64,000 nt of DNA from GCA-2717185 sp964474755 (GTDB taxonomy: Bacteria; Pseudomonadota; Alphaproteobacteria; UBA8366; GCA-2717185): the NCBI GenBank assembly GCA_964474755.1, contig CAYYUG010000001.1, positions 1-64,000 on the forward strand, given 5' to 3'. The notes below the pieces were generated by a model. That model worked only from the letters and a program-made list of their open reading frames with translations, had not been told where the DNA came from and searched no databases. How positions within the stretch are numbered: the stretch's first letter is position 1; each line of letters opens with the position of its first letter. The position numbers and the translations under genes were made by a program. Below are positions 44,392-53,238 of the stretch, one piece after another.

Positions 44392-45737
44392 GCGGAACCT
44401 CCCCCTCCGCGTGCCTCAACCCAGCTGGTATGGATATCACCTTCCTGAAAATCGGTATCGTCGAGCAAGGCTATGTGAAACGGTATTGTCGTCGCTACGC
44501 CGTCGACCTGAAAGCGGCTCAGCGCCAACCGGGACTTCACGAGCGCGTCCGTCCTATCGTCACCTCGTACGATCAGTTTACCGAGCAATGAATCGTAAAA
44601 GCTTGGTACCTCGTATCCACGGTAAACATGGCTGTCGAGCCGAATGTCCACACCAGTCGGCGGTCGCCAGTTCGCAACTCGACCCGGGCTCGGCTGGAAG
44701 CTACTCGCGGGATCTTCGGCATTGATGCGGAACTCGATAGCATGTCCCGACGGCGCCGGCGGAGCCTGAAAGGCAAGTCCTTGGCCATCCGCGATACGAA
44801 ACTGTTCACCGACAAGATCAACGCCGGTCAACATTTCCGTCACCGGATGCTCCACCTGAATACGCGTATTCATCTCTATAAAGTAAAAGCCCTTATCGGC
44901 CGGATCGTATAAGAACTCCACCGTCCCGGCCCCGCGATAATTTATTCCTTTGGTCAGTTTTACGGCCGAGCCGCAAATAGCCTCACGTGTCGCGTCGTCC
45001 AGGATCGGCGAGAGTGCTTCTTCAACCAGTTTCTGATGCCGCCGCTGAATACTGCAATCTCTCTCCCAGAGATGCACGGCATCGCCGCACCCATCCCCCA
45101 GCACCTGTACCTCAATATGCCGGACGCGCGAGAAATAGCGTTCCAGATAAACCCCTCCATCGCCAAACGCCGCCGCCGCTTCCGCAGTAGCCTGCTGAAA
45201 CATCCCTTCGAAGGCAGCCGGATCCTCGACGACGCGCATGCCGCGTCCGCCTCCACCGGACCGGGCCTTTAGCAAGACGGGAAAACCGACCGCTTGTGCG
45301 GCGTCGGCAGCATCAGTGGCGTCGGTGAAACTATCCTCTGACCCGGGCACTACAGGCACCCCCAGCCGCGTCGCCGCGCGGCGTGCTTCGGCCTTATCAC
45401 CCATGATCTCGATCGACTCAGCAGCTGGTCCGACAAAAGAGATATCGTTCGCTTCACAACCCAAGGCGAAGTCGGCGTTTTCCGCTAGAAAACCGTAACC
45501 CGGATGGATTGCATCGCACCCCGTCGCCTTGGCCACATGCAAAATGGTATTGCCATCCAGATAACTCTGCAGCGCTGGTGCTGGCCCGATACAAACGGCT
45601 TGGTCCGCCGCCCATAGATGCGGGGAATTAGCATCTGCCTCAGAGTGCACCGCGACCGTTTCCAGGCCCGCTCTGCGGCTGGCGCGGATCACGCGCAGCG
45701 CAATCTCTCCTCGATTAGCGATCAGAACCCGTTTCAC
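44388..45737 (-). CDS. Biotin carboxylase
   Basis: 449 residues starting at GTG (VKRVLIANRGEIALR); GGGAAGATCACC lies before it and an upstream extension has no family match. The ATP-grasp glycine loop is KARSGGGGRGMR, followed by the nucleotide segment ERDCSIQRRHQKL and EMNTRIQVEHPVTEM, and the BC C-terminal domain with FRINAEDP. It carboxylates protein-bound biotin using ATP and bicarbonate. It appears intact. First gene of the minus operon, overlapping the transferase gene and divergent from the carrier-like gene with about 70 bases between. Confidence 0.93.
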   Translation of the reverse strand: MKRVLIANRGEIALRVIRASRRAGLETVAVHSEADANSPHLWAADQAVCIGPAPALQSYLDGNTILHVAKATGCDAIHPGYGFLAENADFALGCEANDISFVGPAAESIEIMGDKAEARRAATRLGVPVVPGSEDSFTDATDAADAAQAVGFPVLLKARSGGGGRGMRVVEDPAAFEGMFQQATAEAAAAFGDGGVYLERYFSRVRHIEVQVLGDGCGDAVHLWERDCSIQRRHQKLVEEALSPILDDATREAICGSAVKLTKGINYRGAGTVEFLYDPADKGFYFIEMNTRIQVEHPVTEMLTGVDLVGEQFRIADGQGLAFQAPPAPSGHAIEFRINAEDPASSFQPSPGRVANWRPPTGVDIRLDSHVYRGYEVPSFYDSLLGKLIVRGDDRTDALVKSRLALSRFQVDGVATTIPFHIALLDDTDFQEGDIHTSWVEARGGGGSA

Positions 45738-45810
45738 GGTGATCTTCCCGGTTTCAGCCTCTGTGAATTCGAGGCAGTATACGAACGAATACCAAGAAAG
45801 GGAGCCCAGT

Positions 45811-46173
45811 GTGACGATCACCCCTACAGAGGTCGCAGACATCGAAAAACTTGTTCAAGCCAGCCGTCTAACCGAGGTAACCATCGAGCAGGATGGAACA
45901 TCTATGGTCATCGGCGGCAGTAGCACTGCATCCAAACCAATAGAACCGTTCACGATTATCGCGCCACTAACCGGTACAATTGTTTTCGAGAATCTTACTA
46001 CCGGACAAACCATCAAAGCCGGAGACGTTGTTGGACAACTCAGCGTCCTTGATGACAAGACACCCATCACGACACCCCATGCAGGTCGAATCGCGGCAAT
46101 TCTCGCGGCTGACGGCACATTAGTCAGTTATGGCACTGACCTTATCCAACTTCATCCGGAGACCCCCACATGA
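45811..46173 (+). CDS. Biotinyl-domain-like carrier protein without the canonical biotin lysine
   Basis: 120 residues, start GTG after AAGGGAG. An N-terminal segment typical of BCCPs (VADIEKLVQASRLTEVTIEQ) is followed by a biotinyl/lipoyl-type half-barrel: IIAPLTGTIVFENLTTGQ, IKAGDVVGQLSVL, TTPHAGRIAAILAADG. An ungapped alignment to E. coli BCCP from GD to the Gly after the hairpin places D81 at the biotinylated Lys position; the motif reads LSVLDDKTP instead of EAMKMMN. K83, two residues later, is the nearest Lys. Either this Lys is used in a shifted turn or the protein is not biotinylated. Its divergent placement next to biotin carboxylase and ATGA coupling with the SDR favour a functional role. 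Confidence 0.85.
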   Translation: MTITPTEVADIEKLVQASRLTEVTIEQDGTSMVIGGSSTASKPIEPFTIIAPLTGTIVFENLTTGQTIKAGDVVGQLSVLDDKTPITTPHAGRIAAILAADGTLVSYGTDLIQLHPETPT

Positions 46174-46925
46174 CAAACCTATTCGACATCACCGGCCGTT
46201 CAATCCTTGTTGCGGGTGGGGCTGGCGGGATCGCCTCCGGAATTGCTAACGAGCTGGCACGGCAAGGCGCCAAACTCACCATCGCCGACCTCGACTTGGC
46301 GGCGGTCAATCAGATCCGAAATGCGCTTCCCGGCGATGGCCATGCCGGCTGCGAACTCGACGTGACTGATGAGACATCCTGCGCCGCAGCTGTCGAAGCT
46401 GCGATTGCAAACGGCGACCGTTTGGACGGCGTACTCAACGCCGCCGGCATCCTGCGCGTCGCGCCAGCGATCGACCTGCCCGAAGCGGATTTCAAAGCCA
46501 GTATGGATATCAACGTGACCGGCGCGCTCCTGCTGAGCCGCCAGGCTGGGAAGGTAATGATCGCTCAAGGCGGCGGCCAGATTGTAACCATCGCCTCTGT
46601 ATCCAGCCAAGTTGCCAATCCGAACTACGCTGCCTACGCAACCAGCAAGGCAGCGCTGGCACAACTTACCCGGGTCTTGGCGGTCGAATGGGCCGAACAT
46701 CAGGTTGCGGTCAACGCAATTGGCCCGGCGGTGATCCCCACACCGCTGTCCGATCCATTCATGGCAACACCAGAATTTCGCGCCTACCAGATGGCGCGCA
46801 TTCCGATGGGCCGTATGGCTACAGTCGAGGACCTGTTTGGGACCGCACTGCTGCTCCTGTCGCCAGCCGGCGTCTTCATCACCGGCCAAACGATCTATGT
46901 CGACGGCGGTCGTACACTGGTTTAG
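46170..46925 (+). CDS. SDR-family oxidoreductase
   Basis: 251 residues. Cofactor site AGGAGGIASGIA (about 15-26), NAAG, and an intact catalytic set with Ser in TIASVSSQV and YATSK about ten residues later. C-terminal FITGQTIYVDGG is normal. It overlaps the biotinyl-domain gene by ATGA, so it belongs to the carboxylase module on the plus strand. In phthalate-type pathways a dihydrodiol dehydrogenase of this family is common, although the PdxA-like protein could also fill that role. Confidence 0.9.
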   Translation: MTNLFDITGRSILVAGGAGGIASGIANELARQGAKLTIADLDLAAVNQIRNALPGDGHAGCELDVTDETSCAAAVEAAIANGDRLDGVLNAAGILRVAPAIDLPEADFKASMDINVTGALLLSRQAGKVMIAQGGGQIVTIASVSSQVANPNYAAYATSKAALAQLTRVLAVEWAEHQVAVNAIGPAVIPTPLSDPFMATPEFRAYQMARIPMGRMATVEDLFGTALLLLSPAGVFITGQTIYVDGGRTLV

Positions 46926-46930
46926 TCAGG

Positions 46931-47686
46931 TCAGAATAGGCCGCGCCGGATCAAATTCAGGCTGATGATTACCAGCCCGACCAGAAGTACACGCTGGAAC
47001 AATATTTGCGAAATTCGGTTACGGAGCCAAGTACCAAACCATAAACCAACGCAAAGTGGAACACAGACTAATATTGTGCCAATTAACTCGTCACGCCCCA
47101 TAACTCCAGTAAAATACAAGGTCACATAGATTGGAGTATTACCGAACAAGTAAAACACCCCAATCGATGTGATAAATAGATCTTTGGGCACTCGCAACGC
47201 GACAAGATAAGTGACTACGATCGATCCAAATAAGCCCGATACACCGCCTAGAGCCCCGGCACAAATTCCAACATACGGGTTTAGTCGGCGTTCCGCCTGC
47301 GCTGGAATTTCCGGTTTAAAATCGAAATACTGCGCTGTCACAAAGATCAAGAGCAACGTGCCGACGATCACTGCAACCAAACCCTGGTCGGCCCGGGTCA
47401 ACACCTGAGCGCCAAGTAAAACACCAAGAACGAGTGTTACCAAAAATGGCCAGAAGCGGCGCATGACAATGCTCTGTCGTCCGCCGTGAAATGCTTGGTA
47501 GCAGTTAGATACTAAGACCGGCGCTGCCGTTATGGCGATTGCTAATGGCACCGAAACCACACTAGCACAGATAGGTACCGCAATCAGTGGCAGCCCAAAT
47601 CCGATAACCCCTTTCGAAATTCCCCCCAGAGCAAAAGCAGCTGCAATCACTAACAAGGATACGATATCAAATTCGCTTGGTATCAT
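46931..47686 (-). CDS. TauE/SafE-family membrane transporter
   Basis: 251 residues with about eight hydrophobic segments, for example LLVIAAAFALGGISKGVIGFGLPLI near the start (read in two pieces), AIAITAAPVLVSNCYQ, and a basic end LIRRGLF. The GGxSKGVIGFG loop is the family signature. Members export or import sulfite, sulfoacetate or related organic anions. It is the only evident transporter in the window, so it may serve the adjacent aromatic-acid genes. Converges on the SDR gene and is divergent from the Rieske ferredoxin gene. Confidence 0.88.
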   Translation of the reverse strand: MIPSEFDIVSLLVIAAAFALGGISKGVIGFGLPLIAVPICASVVSVPLAIAITAAPVLVSNCYQAFHGGRQSIVMRRFWPFLVTLVLGVLLGAQVLTRADQGLVAVIVGTLLLIFVTAQYFDFKPEIPAQAERRLNPYVGICAGALGGVSGLFGSIVVTYLVALRVPKDLFITSIGVFYLFGNTPIYVTLYFTGVMGRDELIGTILVCVPLCVGLWFGTWLRNRISQILFQRVLLVGLVIISLNLIRRGLF

Positions 47687-47847
47687 CGAAAATTTGCATT
47701 TAAACCGGACAGAGGGAAAACGGCCTGCACCGTCTATTGCCTATGAATACACTAGGAATCACTGGCCCAGAAATCTATCTTGCTGCGGCCGGGCGCCGAA
47801 AGCGCGCCAGGAACGGATAATCGAGCGCTTTTGGAGAACACTAAATC

Positions 47848-48162
47848 ATGAGCGAAGAAAACTGGCACGAGGTGGCCAACACAACCGAAATCAACCCCGA
47901 CGATCCAAAAAAGGTCAATATCGGTGGCGAGGAAATCGCCCTGTACAACGTCGATGGCGAGATCTATGCGACGCACAATATTTGTACCCACGCCTTTGCC
48001 TCCATGGCGGATGGCTTCCAGGAAGGCCGCGAGATAGAGTGCCCTCTGCATGAGGGTCGTTTCGACATCAAGACCGGCAAGGCGCTTTGCGCGCCAGTCA
48101 GCGAGGACCTGAAGACCTACGAGGTCAAGGTCGAAAACGGCAACGTATTCGTAAAAGCCTAG
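47848..48162 (+). CDS. Rieske [2Fe-2S] ferredoxin
   Basis: 104 residues. Ligands are C46 and H48 (NICTHAF) and C65 and H68 (ECPLHEGRF), in the arrangement of naphthalene/biphenyl-dioxygenase ferredoxins (GFQEGREIECPLH, then GKALCAPVSEDLKTYEVKVE). It carries electrons between a reductase and a Rieske oxygenase; the oxygenases at 41585 and 58243 are candidate partners. Opens the plus-strand cluster, 22 bases before the CoA-transferase. Confidence 0.92.
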   Translation: MSEENWHEVANTTEINPDDPKKVNIGGEEIALYNVDGEIYATHNICTHAFASMADGFQEGREIECPLHEGRFDIKTGKALCAPVSEDLKTYEVKVENGNVFVKA

Positions 48163-48184
48163 TTCAGAAATAATGGAGAAAAAC

Positions 48185-49369
48185 ATGGTCGGCGTGCTGG
48201 ACGGCATTCGCGTGCTAGATTTTGGACGGTTCATCGCGGGGCCCTGGTGCGGAGCCCTCCTTGGAGATTTCGGCGCCGACGTGATCCGCATCGACAAACG
48301 GGGCGGCGGCGAAGACCGCCACGTCCTGCCAATGAGCAATGACATGACCGGCGCAATGTTCCTGCAAATGAACAGAAACAAGCGTGGCATGACACTCGAC
48401 CCAACCAAACCAGAAGGCCGAGAAATCCAAGAAAAGCTGGTCACCACCGCCGATGTCGTGCTGGCCAATATGCCACCGCGTGCACTGAAACAGCTCGGCC
48501 TCGACTACGACACGCTAAAATCAATCAAGCCGGACATCATCCTGACTACTGCGACCGCTTTCGGCACAACGGGACCGCTCGCCACAAAGGTCGGGTTCGA
48601 TACGGTCGCACAAGCGATGTCTGGCGCGATGCACCTGACGGGGACCGAGGACAACGCAATGCGCTCCTACTATCCCTGGGTCGATTACGGCACGGCAACC
48701 CTATGTGCGCTTGGCACCATGGCGGCAATAATGTCGCGCAAGGAAACTGGCAAGGGCCAGCACGTCCAGGGCTCTCTCTTGGCGACAGCCCTCACCAACG
48801 CTAACTCAACCCTCATTGAACAAGCGTTAGCGCAGCCGGACCGCGTCGCCACCGGCAACCGAGGCCAGATAAACGCACCATCCGACTGCTTCAAGACCAA
48901 GGATGGTGAAATCGTCTGCATCGCAATTGGCGAAATTATGCACAAGCGCTGGGCAGACCTCATGGGTGAAGAAAACTGGCTAACCGATCCGCGTTTCAAG
49001 GATGACGCCGCCCGCGCCGAACACGGCGAAATCATCAGTAAACGAATGCAGGCCTGGTGTGCCGAGCGCACCACAGAACAAAGCCTCGCCGAGCTCGAGG
49101 CAGCGCGTCTGCCAGCAGCAACGATCCTCACCCCTCAGGAAGCGCTCGATAACGAACATATCCGCGAGGTCGGCTTCATGAAGGATATCGATTATCCCGG
49201 CATTTCAAAACCAGCGCCGATCATCGACACGCCGGTCAACCTATCTCAGACGCCAGGTGGCATTCGTCTAAGACCCCCTCAGTTAGGTGAGCATAACGAC
49301 GAAGTTCTCACTGAACTCGGCTATGACGCGGCGGCAATTTCCCGCTTCCGTGTAGCCGAAGCGATATAA
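48185..49369 (+). CDS. CaiB/BaiF family (class III) CoA-transferase
   Basis: 394 residues with VLDGIRVLDFGRFIAGPWCG, ADVIRIDKRGGG and the catalytic D167 in WVDYGTATLC. An ATG at 48173 is in frame but GGAG lies suitably before 48185. It is similar in size and signatures to the CoA-transferase at 10489 but clearly divergent in sequence. Second gene of the ferredoxin-HpaB-hydrolase cluster, suggesting the acid substrate is handled as a CoA thioester at some step. Confidence 0.92.
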   Translation: MVGVLDGIRVLDFGRFIAGPWCGALLGDFGADVIRIDKRGGGEDRHVLPMSNDMTGAMFLQMNRNKRGMTLDPTKPEGREIQEKLVTTADVVLANMPPRALKQLGLDYDTLKSIKPDIILTTATAFGTTGPLATKVGFDTVAQAMSGAMHLTGTEDNAMRSYYPWVDYGTATLCALGTMAAIMSRKETGKGQHVQGSLLATALTNANSTLIEQALAQPDRVATGNRGQINAPSDCFKTKDGEIVCIAIGEIMHKRWADLMGEENWLTDPRFKDDAARAEHGEIISKRMQAWCAERTTEQSLAELEAARLPAATILTPQEALDNEHIREVGFMKDIDYPGISKPAPIIDTPVNLSQTPGGIRLRPPQLGEHNDEVLTELGYDAAAISRFRVAEAI

Positions 49370-49455
49370 CTCGTAAGTGCACCCTGGTAGAGACGCCGTT
49401 CCGCTAGGACGATACGGTCTATCAAGAATGCAACGCAAGTGGGAAAGGAACCGGC

Positions 49456-50931
49456 ATGCCCCGTAGCGGCGCGGAATTTTTGGCCAGCCTCGACGACGGT
49501 CGGGCAATTTTTCTCGACGGCAAGCGGGTGAAGCAGGTTACTAAACATCCGGCGTTCTGCAACGCCGCACGTTCGATCGCCAACTTGTACGATGTACAAT
49601 CCGCGCCCGAGAACCTAAATGCCATGACCTTCGCCTCGCCGAAGACCGGCGATCGAGTCAGCCGCATGTGGCAATTGCCGACCTGCCAGGAAGAGTTGGT
49701 AGCCCGTCGTGAATCACTGACGACATGGGCGGAGACACATTACGGCTATATGGGGCGCTCGCCCGACCATGTCGCCTCGACCATCGCAGCATTCTATATG
49801 GGCAGCCAGGTTTACGAGAACCACGGCGCGGAACGCGCGCAGGCAGTGCGTGACTATTACGAATACGCCCGAGACCACGATCTCTACCTGTCCTATGTCA
49901 TAATCGATCCGCAGGGCGACCGCTCGAAAACACGCAGCGAGGGTGGTAACGCTGATCTAACAGTCTCGGTCTGCGACGAAGATGCGGAGGGTCTCACTCT
50001 AAGTGGTGCGAAGATGCTTGGTACCGGAGCGGTACTGTCGGACGAAATCCTTGTCTCAACGCTACGGCCAATGCGCGAAGGCGAGGAAAAATGGGCCTTC
50101 ACGGCTGCTCTGCCGATCAACACACCCGGCCTCAAGATTATGTCGCGTCGCTCCTACGAGGCGGCAGCGACATCCGAATTCGACTATCCACTCTCGGCTC
50201 GCTTCGACGAAAACGATGCGCTGGTCTTTTTCGAAGGCGTGAAGGTACCGTGGGAGCGTGTGTTCGTAAACGGCGATGTCCCCACCCAGTTCGCCCAATG
50301 GCACAGCACGCCGGCGCATTCTTATCAGAACTACCAGGCCGAGATCCGACTAATGGTGAAACTGCGATTCCTCGTTGGTCTGGCGCGCCGCATCACTGAA
50401 ACCACAGCGTCGATCAACTTTCCGCAGGTCGTCGAAAAGCTTGGAGAGTTATCCTCGCAACTGCAGATCATCGAAGCCTTCGTCATCGCAATGGAAGCCA
50501 AAGGCTGGCGGTACGGTGAATACTATCTACCGGACCGGGAACTACTCTACGCCAGCCAGGTACAGAGCCAGTCACTCTATCCAAAGGTGGTGCAGACCCT
50601 GCGCGATATGGCTGGCGGCGGCATGATCATGCTTCCCTCGTCAGTCGAAGATTTCGCTGATCCAGAGATTGCCTCGGTGATCGAACGCTCGCAATATTCA
50701 CCGGCAACCGATCCCGTGGGCCGCGTAAAGTTGTTCAAGCTAGCCTGGGATGCGGTCGGCTCGGAGTTCGGCTCACGCCATCACCAATACGAAATGTTCT
50801 ATTCCGGGCCAAAGATCGTCACCACGGGGATGGCCTACCGCACTTTCAATTGGGACCGGGCAACGAACCTCGTCGATAGGTGCCTGGATGACATAACGAC
50901 ACCGGGTGTATTTGGCGAACAGGGAGAGTAA
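49456..50931 (+). CDS. 4-hydroxyphenylacetate 3-monooxygenase (HpaB)-family flavin enzyme
   Basis: 491 residues of the HpaB/PvcC/4-hydroxybutyryl-CoA dehydratase family. Signatures: GAEFLASLDDGRAIFLDGKRV, RSPDHVASTIAAFYMG, FFEGVKVPWERVF, then LPSSVEDFADPEI. The Cys/His set that binds Fe-S in 4-hydroxybutyryl-CoA dehydratase is not seen, so the FADH2-using phenol ortho-hydroxylase group is more likely. It would need a small flavin reductase, and none lies in the window. The downstream aspartoacylase-like gene starts five bases later. Confidence 0.9.
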   Translation: MPRSGAEFLASLDDGRAIFLDGKRVKQVTKHPAFCNAARSIANLYDVQSAPENLNAMTFASPKTGDRVSRMWQLPTCQEELVARRESLTTWAETHYGYMGRSPDHVASTIAAFYMGSQVYENHGAERAQAVRDYYEYARDHDLYLSYVIIDPQGDRSKTRSEGGNADLTVSVCDEDAEGLTLSGAKMLGTGAVLSDEILVSTLRPMREGEEKWAFTAALPINTPGLKIMSRRSYEAAATSEFDYPLSARFDENDALVFFEGVKVPWERVFVNGDVPTQFAQWHSTPAHSYQNYQAEIRLMVKLRFLVGLARRITETTASINFPQVVEKLGELSSQLQIIEAFVIAMEAKGWRYGEYYLPDRELLYASQVQSQSLYPKVVQTLRDMAGGGMIMLPSSVEDFADPEIASVIERSQYSPATDPVGRVKLFKLAWDAVGSEFGSRHHQYEMFYSGPKIVTTGMAYRTFNWDRATNLVDRCLDDITTPGVFGEQGE

Positions 50932-50936
50932 AACCA

Positions 50937-51932
50937 ATGGATAATATAGTGGTCGCGGGGATTACTGTCGCGCCGGGAACCCGCCAGAGGCACGAGATCG
51001 AATTGGTCGAGCTGGCGGATGGCACCAAGGTATGCATCCCCCTCGACATCATCCATGGCAGCGCACCAGGACCGAGGCTCTATCTCGGCGCAGCAATTCA
51101 TGGCGACGAGGTCGACGGCGTTGCGATTTTATTCCGCGCGCTAGCCAATATCGATCCGGCAACACTGCGTGGCAGCATTGTTTGCGTGCCAGTTCAACAT
51201 CCGCTCTCCTTTCACGCTGACCACCGTCTACCAATTTCGCAATTCATGAAGTCGCCGCTGGATCAGGCGCCAGCCGATGCCTGGGCCTGCTTTCCCGGTG
51301 ATGCAGACGGCAATCTCGCGCAAATTCTGGCCGCGACCCTGTTCGATATGATCAAGGAATGCGACTGGGCTGTTGACATTCATACCCCAACACGCGGCGG
51401 CCGCTACGTCCCCATCGCGATCCTGCCACATCCGAATTTGGGCGACACTCACGCCAAGGCGGAAGAGATGGCACAGGCATTTGGGAGTGGCTGGATCATG
51501 CGGACTGACAGCGGTTTTTACGTCGCTGACGGCATCCTATGCGTCGAAGCAACCCGTGCCGGTGTTCCCGCCTTCACCTTCGAGACCGGAGAGGGTGGTC
51601 GACTGGAGGAGGACGTGGTTGACGACGGCGCGACCTATATTCGCAACGTCATAAAGTGGCTCGACATGATAGACGGCGATCCGGTGCCGGCGGCCCAAAC
51701 CCATATCATGCGCGAGTTCCTTGGCCTGCGCGCGCAGCGCGGTGGCCTGCTGCTAAACCGCAAAAAATTAGGCGATTTGGTAAAAGCTGGCGACACACTT
51801 TGTTCCATCGTCGATATCTATGGCGATGAGGTGGAGACAATTGTTGCGCCGGAAAATGGCATCTTCGTCCGTACTACGACGCTGTCGACCGTTTCGCGCG
51901 GCGAGCGGGCTGCCACCCTAGGCTTACTGTGA
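50937..51932 (+). CDS. Succinylglutamate desuccinylase/aspartoacylase family protein
   Basis: 331 residues. Zinc ligands H55 and E58 (AAIHGDEVDG) and H149 (VDIHTPTRGG). TPTRGGRYVPIAI and ETGEGGR are typical of the uncharacterised AstE-like branch in catabolic clusters rather than the arginine AST pathway. It should hydrolyse an N-acyl amino acid or similar amide. Its stop overlaps the M20 peptidase start by four bases (GTGA). A paralogue is at 25503. Confidence 0.88.
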   Translation: MDNIVVAGITVAPGTRQRHEIELVELADGTKVCIPLDIIHGSAPGPRLYLGAAIHGDEVDGVAILFRALANIDPATLRGSIVCVPVQHPLSFHADHRLPISQFMKSPLDQAPADAWACFPGDADGNLAQILAATLFDMIKECDWAVDIHTPTRGGRYVPIAILPHPNLGDTHAKAEEMAQAFGSGWIMRTDSGFYVADGILCVEATRAGVPAFTFETGEGGRLEEDVVDDGATYIRNVIKWLDMIDGDPVPAAQTHIMREFLGLRAQRGGLLLNRKKLGDLVKAGDTLCSIVDIYGDEVETIVAPENGIFVRTTTLSTVSRGERAATLGLL

Positions 51933-53176
51933 ACGACGCGCGCGATGCGCTACGCACCCGCGTCGACGCACTGCAGGACAAACTACTCGAATTCTGCGCT
52001 GCGCTGGTGGCAACCGATAGCCAGAACCCGCCCGGCGACACGGGACCGTTAGCCGATCTGATCGAGAAGCGTCTCGCAACACTACCTGATGTCGAAATCC
52101 GGCGCATCGAGGCTAAAGAACCAGCAGTAAATTTGGTAGCGGTTCTCAAAGGTAATAGACCAGGCAGGCGTCTCGTTTTTAACGGCCATCTGGACACCTT
52201 CCCAATCGGCGACCCCACGCCGTGGACCACAAACCCGCTTGGCGGCGAAATTAAGGATGGCAAGGTATTTGGCCGCGGCGCATGTGATATGAAAGCCGGA
52301 ATTGCCGCCTCTGTCATGGCCTTCGAACTACTGGCAGGATGTCGCGATGCCTGGGCCGGCGAGGCAGTGCTGATCCTGGTCGGCGACGAGGAGACGGGTG
52401 GCGTCTGGGGGACACAGTATCTTCTGGAAAATGTCGAGGAAGCAGTTGGCGACGCTATGATCAACGGCGATGCCGGCTCACCGCTGGTGGTCCGGATCGG
52501 CGAGAAGGGCAATCTTTGGATCAAGCTGACCGCTACGGGAGTGCCCAATCACGGCGCACACGTTCATCTCGGCAAGAACGCTATCGAAATTCTGCTCGCC
52601 GCTGTGCAGCCGGTACTGGCTCTTCGCGACACCCCGTGCCCATTACCGGACGACATCGCCGGTACCATCGCCGACGCCAGGCCGATCTCCGAACCGCTAT
52701 CTGGAGAGGGCGAGTCGCACACCTTGCGGAACATTACCGTAAACCTTGGAAAGATAAGAGGCGGGCTAAATATCAACACTATCCCCGACGCCGCCGAAGC
52801 CCTGCTCGACATACGCCTACCCCCCGGCGTCACAATCGCCGACGTAAAACGGCGTTTGGCGGACGCACTCAACCATCTGCCAAATATCGCTTGGGAGACC
52901 CTGTCGGAATGCGAGCCGAACTGGACAGAACCGGACCACGAACTGGTTCGACTGATCCATGCAAATGCCAATTCGGCGGCGGACGAAGAGGTTGCTATTA
53001 ATCTGCGTCCCGGCTTCTCCGATGCCCGCTTCTATCGCCTACGCGGCGTCCCCTCCGTCGTCTACGGCGTCGCTGCAAACAATATGGGCGGCGCGGACGA
53101 ATACGCATCGATCAAGGACCTGCACACAGTCTTCGCCGTTCACACCCTTACTGCCTTCGATTTCCTATCCGCCTAA
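51929..53176 (+). CDS. M20 family peptidase/deacylase (ArgE/DapE type)
   Basis: 415 residues, start GTG overlapping the upstream stop. Di-zinc site: H87 and D89 (FNGHLDTFP), D120 (GRGACDMKAG), catalytic Glu and ligand in GDEETGG (E154/E155). The lid domain follows around residues 190-300. The family removes acyl groups from amino acids or cuts dipeptides. Together with the adjacent aspartoacylase-like protein and gamma-glutamyltransferase, it gives three successive amide-hydrolysing enzymes. Confidence 0.9.
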   Translation: MNDARDALRTRVDALQDKLLEFCAALVATDSQNPPGDTGPLADLIEKRLATLPDVEIRRIEAKEPAVNLVAVLKGNRPGRRLVFNGHLDTFPIGDPTPWTTNPLGGEIKDGKVFGRGACDMKAGIAASVMAFELLAGCRDAWAGEAVLILVGDEETGGVWGTQYLLENVEEAVGDAMINGDAGSPLVVRIGEKGNLWIKLTATGVPNHGAHVHLGKNAIEILLAAVQPVLALRDTPCPLPDDIAGTIADARPISEPLSGEGESHTLRNITVNLGKIRGGLNINTIPDAAEALLDIRLPPGVTIADVKRRLADALNHLPNIAWETLSECEPNWTEPDHELVRLIHANANSAADEEVAINLRPGFSDARFYRLRGVPSVVYGVAANNMGGADEYASIKDLHTVFAVHTLTAFDFLSA

Positions 53177-53238
53177 TTGCACCGAACGCGGCCTCCCCGC
53201 ATACTCCGTTACTTAAAAGTCAAACGAACGAGGCAACC

